8,731 bases of DNA from Kiritimatiellia bacterium (lineage in GTDB: Bacteria > Verrucomicrobiota > Kiritimatiellia > RFP12 > UBA1067): NCBI GenBank assembly GCA_017385345.1, contig JAFNRY010000259.1, positions 1-8,731 on the forward strand, given 5' to 3'. Both the position numbers and the translations under genes were made by a program. The first letter of the stretch is position 1. Every line of letters starts with the position of its first letter. The notes under the pieces were generated by a model. It was not told where the DNA came from. It made no database searches and worked only from the letters and a program-made list of their open reading frames with translations. This document shows, one piece after another, positions 1 through 3,487 of the stretch.

Positions 1-57
1 CCGGGTGTCACAGGGTATGACATCCGGGTGTCATGGGGTGTGACATCCGGGTGTCAT
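1..57. repeat. 23-bp tandem repeats with a near-palindromic core
   Basis: Two full 23-bp units (1-23 and 24-46) agree at 20 of 23 positions, and a third copy is cut off after its first 11 bases (47-57). The decamer CCGGGTGTCA begins each copy, at 1, 24 and 47. Each junction creates the 16-mer TGACATCCGGGTGTCA (18-33 and 41-56), whose arms TGACA and TGTCA pair around a CCGG centre with one mismatched pair of positions. The array touches the left edge of the window, so it may continue outside it. The phased dyads look like a protein-binding array (operator, iteron or integration-related site) or a dispersed intergenic repeat; the sequence does not decide. No CRISPR-like spacers are present. Confidence 0.75.
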
Positions 58-237
58 TTTATTTCGTTCCCGGGCGCCCGTCCAGACGTTCCGAAGTTCA
101 CGACCTTGCCAAGCAGTGTTTAATCATTTTTTTTGGGGGGGTGTGCATGTGCGCAGCCTCCATGCAAATAAAAGTTAAATCGTGCGCACCCATTTGTCGA
201 AGCGCGTGAAAATGCGTGTCATGCCGTCCGCGATGAC
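58..237. other. gene-free spacer with T8-G7 homopolymer run
   Basis: No convincing gene is seen here. Frame 1 is open from the window edge to a TAA at 121-123 (40 codons), but it runs through the tandem repeats and resembles nothing recognisable. At 127-141 eight T are followed directly by seven G, a likely hotspot for length variation. Just after it, TGCATG (144-149) and CATGCA (161-166) form a weak inverted repeat. Base use is visibly less GC-rich than in the operon on the right. Confidence 0.5.
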
Positions 238-561
238 GTGTGCCGCGGACATCTCCTGCATTTTCAGCGATCCCACGGCAAGAGCATTTTGGAGAGGGCG
301 TTGTATAGTCCGAACCTTGCAGGCCAGACACAATCAATCTCGCGCTCCACCTATAAAGTGGCTATGCAGACTGGTGACAAGAACGCAGTGACGGAGCTTG
401 AAGTCTCGCAGACGAAGGATAATGTTGAGGTTGTCGGCTGGCGCAACATAAACGAGCGCGGCCTTGAGCTGATGAAAAAGCAAGCCGCGAAGGAGGGTGG
501 CCAGCTCCTCGTACTGCATCCGACAGAAAACGGACAGCCGGTAGGCCTCTCTGGTCCATAA
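238..561 (+). CDS. small protein, probable C-terminal fragment of a phage-type polyvalent or toxin-like protein
   Basis: The frame gives 107 residues from a GTG at 238, with an internal ATG at 364 that would give 65. Neither start has a clear Shine-Dalgarno. The frame is open from 172, and protein-like sequence begins before the ATG, around residue 15 (ILERALYSPNL). The part from about residue 30 has natural-looking codon use and a plausible fold: two beta strands (AVTELEVSQ, DNVEVVGW), an amphipathic helix (ERGLELMKKQAAKEGG) and a strand (LLVLHP), then a GLSGP end. This strand-strand-helix-strand layout with an EGGQ turn resembles, from memory, C-terminal domains of phage polyvalent proteins of the Barnase/EndoU/colicin/RelE-like (PBECR) type. 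That is a guess without a search. The start looks truncated and the stop may be a nonsense mutation, because the same frame continues to 708. A genuine short hypothetical gene starting at 364 is the main alternative. Confidence 0.4.
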   Translation: MCRGHLLHFQRSHGKSILERALYSPNLAGQTQSISRSTYKVAMQTGDKNAVTELEVSQTKDNVEVVGWRNINERGLELMKKQAAKEGGQLLVLHPTENGQPVGLSGP

Positions 562-711
562 CGTGGCTCGTCGGACAACAGCATAGCAAAACCCGCCGAA
601 TCCCGCAAACCTTCGAAAAAAGAGAGGTTCAAGCGCGGGGAGAACGAGCGGGCGGCGGATGGCAGAAATCGAGACGTTTCCAGTTCGTCAAATAGAATGG
701 ACACTCTTTAA
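562..711 (+). other. in-frame continuation after the stop of the small ORF, ending at the IS edge
   Basis: Immediately after the TAA at 559-561 the same frame stays open for 49 codons to a TAA at 709-711. It encodes a polar tail rich in Lys, Arg, Ser and Glu (for example AKPAESRKPSKKERFKRG). Its codons look ordinary. The new stop lies within the terminal-repeat region of the neighbouring insertion sequence. This fits a longer ancestral gene that acquired a stop and was cut by the insertion. Chance openness over 49 codons is also possible. Confidence 0.3.
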
Positions 712-751
712 TTGAAGGCCTGTACATTGCGTTCGTCAAAAGCTGGACACT
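684..751. repeat. duplicated terminal-repeat motif of the insertion sequence
   Basis: Two direct copies of a bipartite motif lie at the surviving end of the element. The first has TTCGTCAAA at 684-692 and TGGACACT at 698-705. The second has TTCGTCAAA at 732-740 and TGGACACT at 744-751. Read on the transposase strand they are AGTGTCCA followed closely by TTTGACGAA. The gap between halves is 5 nt in the first copy and 3 nt in the second, and the copies start 48 nt apart. The outer copy is probably the terminal inverted repeat. The inner one may be a second transposase-binding site or part of an older nested end. Confidence 0.6.
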
Positions 752-1802
752 TTTCTGAGGGGTTGGGTTGGTGGGATGTGGTGTTGTTCCACCCGGCCTC
801 GGAAGCGAAGGCCGTCCCCGAAGGGGTGGCGCCGCAAGGCGCCAAGGCCGAGCCGACGGGGCCGGGGGAATCTCCATCCGGCAGGTCTTGCATTCTCCTG
901 ATGCGGCGCAGCCTTTTCAGGATGCGCTGGTATAGTTCGATGCAGTTGAGCTTCTCCTTGCGACGCCGGAGCGCGTTCTTGGCATCCTCCGGGACGGCAG
1001 GGTCCGCGAGAACCCTCGCGTATGGCGTCCTGGGCTTGTCGTAGCGGCACGAGAAGCCCTTGCCGTCCTTGCGCTTGGTCTTTGCGACGAGCATCTTGCA
1101 GGGTACGCAGAAGTTCCTGTAGCCGGAATAGTCTTCGCACAGGCGCCGCAGCTCCGGCTCCAGCTCCCTCCTGTCCAGACGGCTTTCGCCGAGCAGGGTG
1201 CGCACGACGGAGCCGTTCTTCTGCTCGACGTGCGCGTTGTCGTTCTTCCGGTACGGGCGGGACCTCGAAGACGGCATCTTCCACCGATCGCCGCGCCATT
1301 CGGCGATGGCGTTGTTCACATACTCCTTGCCGTTGTCGTGGTGGACGCTCCAGACCTCGAACGGGATGCGCCTCATCGCGGCGTCAAGCGCGTCGCGCGC
1401 GGCGTACACGCCCCTGTTCCACACCGGCTGGAGTTCCGTCCATTGCGTCTTGCGGTCGGTCGCCGTGAGTGTCCACCAAAAGTTCCCGCCCATGTCGCCG
1501 CCGCAGTGCGCAATCGTGTCGGTCTGGACGTCTCCGGGCTCGACGTTGCATCCCATGACAAGCTCGCCCGACTTGCATTCGATGGCCTTGAGCAGCTCGT
1601 AGTTGCGGCCGGACCTGCGGTTGCGCTGCATCGATCCGGGCTTGTCGCGCTTGACGCCTTTGAGCAGACGATCCATCGTCGACGCGCTCATCGATAGAAG
1701 ATGCGTGGCGACGTCGTCGGAGACGTGTGCAACACAGGTGCGGTACTCTTCCAGCCATTCCTCTACGTTCGCCTTGAAGTAGGACGTGCAGGGGCAGCCC
1801 AC
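708..1802 (-). CDS. IS481/ISNCY-like DDE transposase, catalytic part
   Basis: The 364-residue minus-strand frame contains a retroviral-integrase-type (RNase H fold) catalytic domain that would cut and join DNA ends during transposition. The triad is intact: D95 in VQTDTIAHCGG, D156 in VHHDNGKEYVN and E193 in NAHVEQKN, with the usual spacing of 37 between the last two. The SRSRPYRKND stretch and the C-terminal TPYARVLADP region are also typical of this integrase group. The nominal ATG is not the real start. In the same frame, family-like sequence (YKSALERIWREV) continues upstream of it, and the helix-turn-helix N-terminus lies in another frame. The last 50 or so residues are low-complexity and run through a hairpin cluster and the terminal repeats, so the stop sits inside the IS end. 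The protein is probably inactive because of the frameshift and missing start. Confidence 0.75.
   Translation of the reverse strand: MGCPCTSYFKANVEEWLEEYRTCVAHVSDDVATHLLSMSASTMDRLLKGVKRDKPGSMQRNRRSGRNYELLKAIECKSGELVMGCNVEPGDVQTDTIAHCGGDMGGNFWWTLTATDRKTQWTELQPVWNRGVYAARDALDAAMRRIPFEVWSVHHDNGKEYVNNAIAEWRGDRWKMPSSRSRPYRKNDNAHVEQKNGSVVRTLLGESRLDRRELEPELRRLCEDYSGYRNFCVPCKMLVAKTKRKDGKGFSCRYDKPRTPYARVLADPAVPEDAKNALRRRKEKLNCIELYQRILKRLRRIRRMQDLPDGDSPGPVGSALAPCGATPSGTAFASEAGWNNTTSHQPNPSEKCPAFDERNVQAFN
794..843. repeat. three adjacent perfect hairpins in the IS 3' tail
   Basis: Three inverted repeats follow one another: CGGCCT/AGGCCG (794-799 with 809-814, 9-nt loop), CCCC-GAA-GGGG (816-826) and GGCGCC-GCAA-GGCGCC (828-843), the last with a GNRA-type tetraloop. 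They lie in the poorly conserved C-terminal tail of the transposase frame, which suggests selection on nucleic-acid structure more than on protein. Possible roles are blocking transcription that enters or leaves the element, or a structured element end. There is no U-tract, so they are not standard intrinsic terminators. Confidence 0.6.
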
Positions 1803-2022
1803 CTCGCGCCATATCCGCTCCAGCGCGGACTTGTACCGTGCTGTTGTAGGTCGGCCCGCGCCCCTTGCGTTCCTTGAACTTGCGGCTTCCCGTCAGAAGC
1901 CGGTTCGTGTATTTGCGCGAATACCCTGTCGTGTCGCATACATCGTCGAGAATGGCCTTGCGCCTCCGCGGTGTCGCCTCGGCGTACGCGGCAGCGCCGC
2001 GCCGCCGATTTTTGTCTTGCAA
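1803..2022 (-). pseudogene. N-terminal HTH fragment of the same transposase, out of frame
   Basis: On the minus strand from about 2022 to about 1840 a different frame encodes sequence typical of the N-terminal helix-turn-helix of this transposase group, with AYAEATPRRRKAILDD, TTGYSRKYTNRLL and KERKGRGPTYNST. It has no ATG. The only nearby start is a TTG at 2022-2020 without a Shine-Dalgarno, and upstream the frame merely continues through the antisense of the histone-like gene. Around 1825-1850 the homology passes to the frame of the catalytic part (TARYKSALERIW), so a one- or two-base indel there would rejoin them. No classic A-run slippery site is visible at the crossover, which favours mutation over programmed frameshifting. 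Confidence 0.65.
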
Positions 2023-2045
2023 ATGAAAAAGAAAAATAATATGAT
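2017..2045 (+). promoter_or_regulatory. putative sigma70-type promoter of the histone-like gene
   Basis: TTGCAA at 2017-2022 (4 of 6 to the -35 consensus) is separated by exactly 17 bp from TATGAT at 2040-2045 (5 of 6 to the -10 consensus). The spacer is AT-rich in an otherwise GC-rich region. Transcription would begin near 2052 and give a 5' UTR of about 65 nt. The -35 box coincides with the last recognisable codons of the transposase fragment, so the promoter sits at the broken edge of the insertion sequence. A TTGACA at 2062-2067 has no acceptable -10 partner 16-18 bp downstream. Confidence 0.5.
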
Positions 2046-2068
2046 TCGTGCAGAGGCGCGATTGACAT

Positions 2069-2083
2069 CGCACCGGAGGTGCG
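2069..2083 (+). promoter_or_regulatory. 5' UTR hairpin enclosing an SD-like GGAGGT
   Basis: CGCACC (2069-2074) and GGTGCG (2078-2083) form a perfect 6-bp stem around a GGA loop, about 34 nt before the histone-like start codon. The sequence GGAGGT, a strong anti-16S match, spans the loop and 3' arm (2075-2080), yet no start codon follows at a useful distance. It could be an operator, a ribosome standby site or a stability element. Confidence 0.4.
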
Positions 2084-2116
2084 GATCGCAACTCGCAAAC
2101 GAAGAGGGATAAAGAA

Positions 2117-2350
2117 ATGGCAACTGTAAAGAAGGCTCCTGCAAAGAAGGCTCCTGCAAAGAAAGCCGCTCCTGCAAAGAAGACCGCTCCTGCGAAGAAG
2201 GCGCCCGCCAAGAAGGCGCCCGCAAAGAAGGCTCCTGCGAAGAAAGCCCCCGCGAAGAAGGCGGCGCCTGCGAAGAAAGCGCCCGCCAAGAAGGCCCCTG
2301 CAAAGAAGGCGCCGGCGAAGAAGGCCGTGAAGAAGGCGGCGAAGAAATAG
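2117..2350 (+). CDS. histone H1-like lysine/alanine/proline-rich DNA-binding protein
   Basis: This 77-residue protein contains 30 Lys, 30 Ala and 12 Pro and no acidic or aromatic residue. After MATVKK come twelve APAKK units, three of them with one extra Ala or Thr, and the end AVKKAAKK. The pattern matches the C-terminal tail of eukaryotic linker histone H1 and bacterial H1-like proteins such as those of Chlamydia and Bordetella. These bind DNA through unstructured basic repeats and compact the nucleoid. No globular domain is present. The ATG is well supported by AGAGGG at 2103-2108, 8 nt upstream. Codons for the same repeat unit vary (GCT/GCC/GCG, CCT/CCC/CCG), so the array is not a fresh slippage product. 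It is flanked by its own promoter and terminator. Exact function, whether nucleoid packing or RNA binding, cannot be told from sequence. Confidence 0.85.
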   Translation: MATVKKAPAKKAPAKKAAPAKKTAPAKKAPAKKAPAKKAPAKKAPAKKAAPAKKAPAKKAPAKKAPAKKAVKKAAKK

Positions 2351-2376
2351 TTTTCCGCGGCTCGATGTGCCGCTTC

Positions 2377-2414
2377 AAGGCGCGCGGGTTCCCCATAGCC
2401 TGCGCGCCTTTTTT
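2377..2414 (+). terminator. strong intrinsic terminator, possible attenuator before the operon
   Basis: A perfect 9-bp stem, AAGGCGCGC (2377-2385) with GCGCGCCTT (2402-2410), encloses a 16-nt loop and runs into six T (2409-2414). A smaller hairpin, GCGGC/GCCGC (2357-2361 with 2369-2373), lies just before it after the histone-like stop. The T-run ends 17 nt before the TTG start of the next gene and 7 nt before its Shine-Dalgarno. The element must therefore either be read through or the downstream operon would have no promoter in this interval. Confidence 0.85.
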
Positions 2415-2431
2415 AGACGGCGGAGGAGAAG

Positions 2432-3487
2432 TTGAAATACAGCGTGATAATTCCATGCTACAATGTCGAACGGTGGCTCGGCCGCTGCATCGACAGCGTG
2501 GCCTCCGCGATGCCCGAGGGCGGCGAACTGATCGCGATCGACGACGGTTCGGCCGACGGCATCGGCGCGCTGCTGTGCGGACTGCGCGACTCGCTCGCCG
2601 GGACTTTCGCGGCCTCGGGCCGCCGCTTCTCGGTTCTTTCCATTCCCCACGCCGGAGTCTCCGCCGCGAGAAACGCGGGGCTCGGCGCGGCGGAGGGGGA
2701 GATTGTCTTCTTCGTCGATCCCGACGACGAAGTGGAGCCGGATTTCTTTTCGAAGATGATCGCAGCAATGGAACGCGACGGCGCCGACTGCTGCATATGC
2801 GCTTTCAAGACGCGGCGGGACGGAGACGCGGCCGCTCCGCGGGAAGATGCACTCAAGGCGGACTATTCTTTCGCCGGCAACGGCGACATAGTCGAAAAGT
2901 TCCTCCCGCGGATATTCGGCTATTCGTTCGGCGACATCCGCCGCTGGTACGGGGGAGAATGCCTTTTTTCCGGGCGCGAGATGGCTTCGGCGTGCAGGAT
3001 GGCATACAGGCGCCGCGTCATCGAGAGGCATTCAATCCGGTTCGACGAGAGCGTGGAGCTTTATGAGGACATGCTGTTTAATGCGCGCTTCCTGCTGCAC
3101 GCGGAAAGGATGTCGTGCGTGCGCGAGGCTCTCTATCGCGTGACGGAGCGCGCGAGCGGAGCGATGGCCAGCGTGCCGCGCGACGGAACGAGATACTGCC
3201 GCAACAAGCTCAGGCTGCTCGCCGCCCGCGGGGAGCTCGACGCGGAAAGCGGCGGAAGGCTCGCGCACGTGTATGCCGGGACGTGTGTCCTTTCCGCGCT
3301 TGAACTCCTCTCCTTCGCCGTCCGTCTGCGCGTGCCGCCGCGCGATGGCGCGGCGTTTCTGCGCGAATGTCTTTCCATGCCGGCGGTGCGCCGCGCGCTG
3401 CGCGGTTTTCCTCTTTCGCCGCGGCGTCCGTTCGTCGCGGCGGCGGTCTTGATCCTGCGCGCGGCCTCCGCGTTTGTCAGCCGATGA
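2432..3487 (+). CDS. family 2 glycosyltransferase (GT-A fold)
   Basis: This 351-residue enzyme is predicted to transfer a sugar from a nucleotide-sugar donor to a glycan acceptor at the cytoplasmic face of the membrane, as in capsule, O-antigen or exopolysaccharide synthesis. Donor and acceptor cannot be read from the sequence. GT2 signatures run in order: KYSVIIPCYN at the N-terminus, IDDGS at 36-40, the VSAARNAGL segment at 76-84, the metal-binding FVDPDD at 94-99 (DXD), and the acceptor-side YEDMLFN motif at 211-217. The C-terminal 25 residues are hydrophobic and basic and may touch the membrane, but there is no clear transmembrane helix. The start is TTG, chosen because GGAGG lies at 2422-2426, 5 nt upstream, and because the family's conserved first strand begins at residue 2. 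Its stop overlaps the next gene's start (ATGA). Function of the family is certain; role in this operon is not. Confidence 0.9.
   Translation: MKYSVIIPCYNVERWLGRCIDSVASAMPEGGELIAIDDGSADGIGALLCGLRDSLAGTFAASGRRFSVLSIPHAGVSAARNAGLGAAEGEIVFFVDPDDEVEPDFFSKMIAAMERDGADCCICAFKTRRDGDAAAPREDALKADYSFAGNGDIVEKFLPRIFGYSFGDIRRWYGGECLFSGREMASACRMAYRRRVIERHSIRFDESVELYEDMLFNARFLLHAERMSCVREALYRVTERASGAMASVPRDGTRYCRNKLRLLAARGELDAESGGRLAHVYAGTCVLSALELLSFAVRLRVPPRDGAAFLRECLSMPAVRRALRGFPLSPRRPFVAAAVLILRAASAFVSR

Larger units (their letters stand above)
684..2030 (-). mobile_element. truncated insertion sequence, IS481/ISNCY-like
   Basis: This is a minus-strand element remnant made of a DDE transposase gene (split in two frames) and one terminal region at 684-751. 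The expected matching terminal sequence beyond the transposase start, reading AGTGTCCA then TTTGACGAAC on the plus strand, is not present between 2020 and 2116. The left end and probably the first few codons are therefore missing. The right boundary is set approximately, at the AT-rich stretch around 2008-2046 just before the histone-like gene. The family assignment rests on the transposase. No target-site duplication can be recognised because only one end survives. Confidence 0.65.

Noticed and set aside
1..57. CRISPR array
   Set aside because: Units are contiguous 23-bp repeats without unique spacers of constant length, and no cas gene is present.
2062..2090. TTGACA at 2062 as the -35 of the histone-like gene
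   Set aside because: The sequence 16-18 bp downstream (around ATCGCA) is a poor -10; the 2017/2040 pair is better.
2023..2112. A 29-codon ORF (MKKKNNMIRAEARL...) ending 4 nt before the histone-like ATG, as a leader peptide
   Set aside because: No Shine-Dalgarno precedes it and its start codons lie upstream of the transcription start expected from the best promoter.
1384..2289. Minus-strand 301-codon frame starting MAGAFFAGAAFF
   Set aside because: Its first half is the antisense of the APAKK repeats and its last third is a wrong-frame reading of the transposase. Only the middle (about 1840-2022) is genuine transposase.
2365..3066. Long plus-strand frame over the terminator and glycosyltransferase
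   Set aside because: Arg-rich composition, no ribosome site, and it overlaps a clearly recognised GT2 gene in another frame.
3367..3483. Upstream in-frame start for the AddB-like gene adding 39 residues
   Set aside because: It lies inside the glycosyltransferase gene, adds shadow-like sequence, and the ATGA overlap at 3484 is the normal coupled start.
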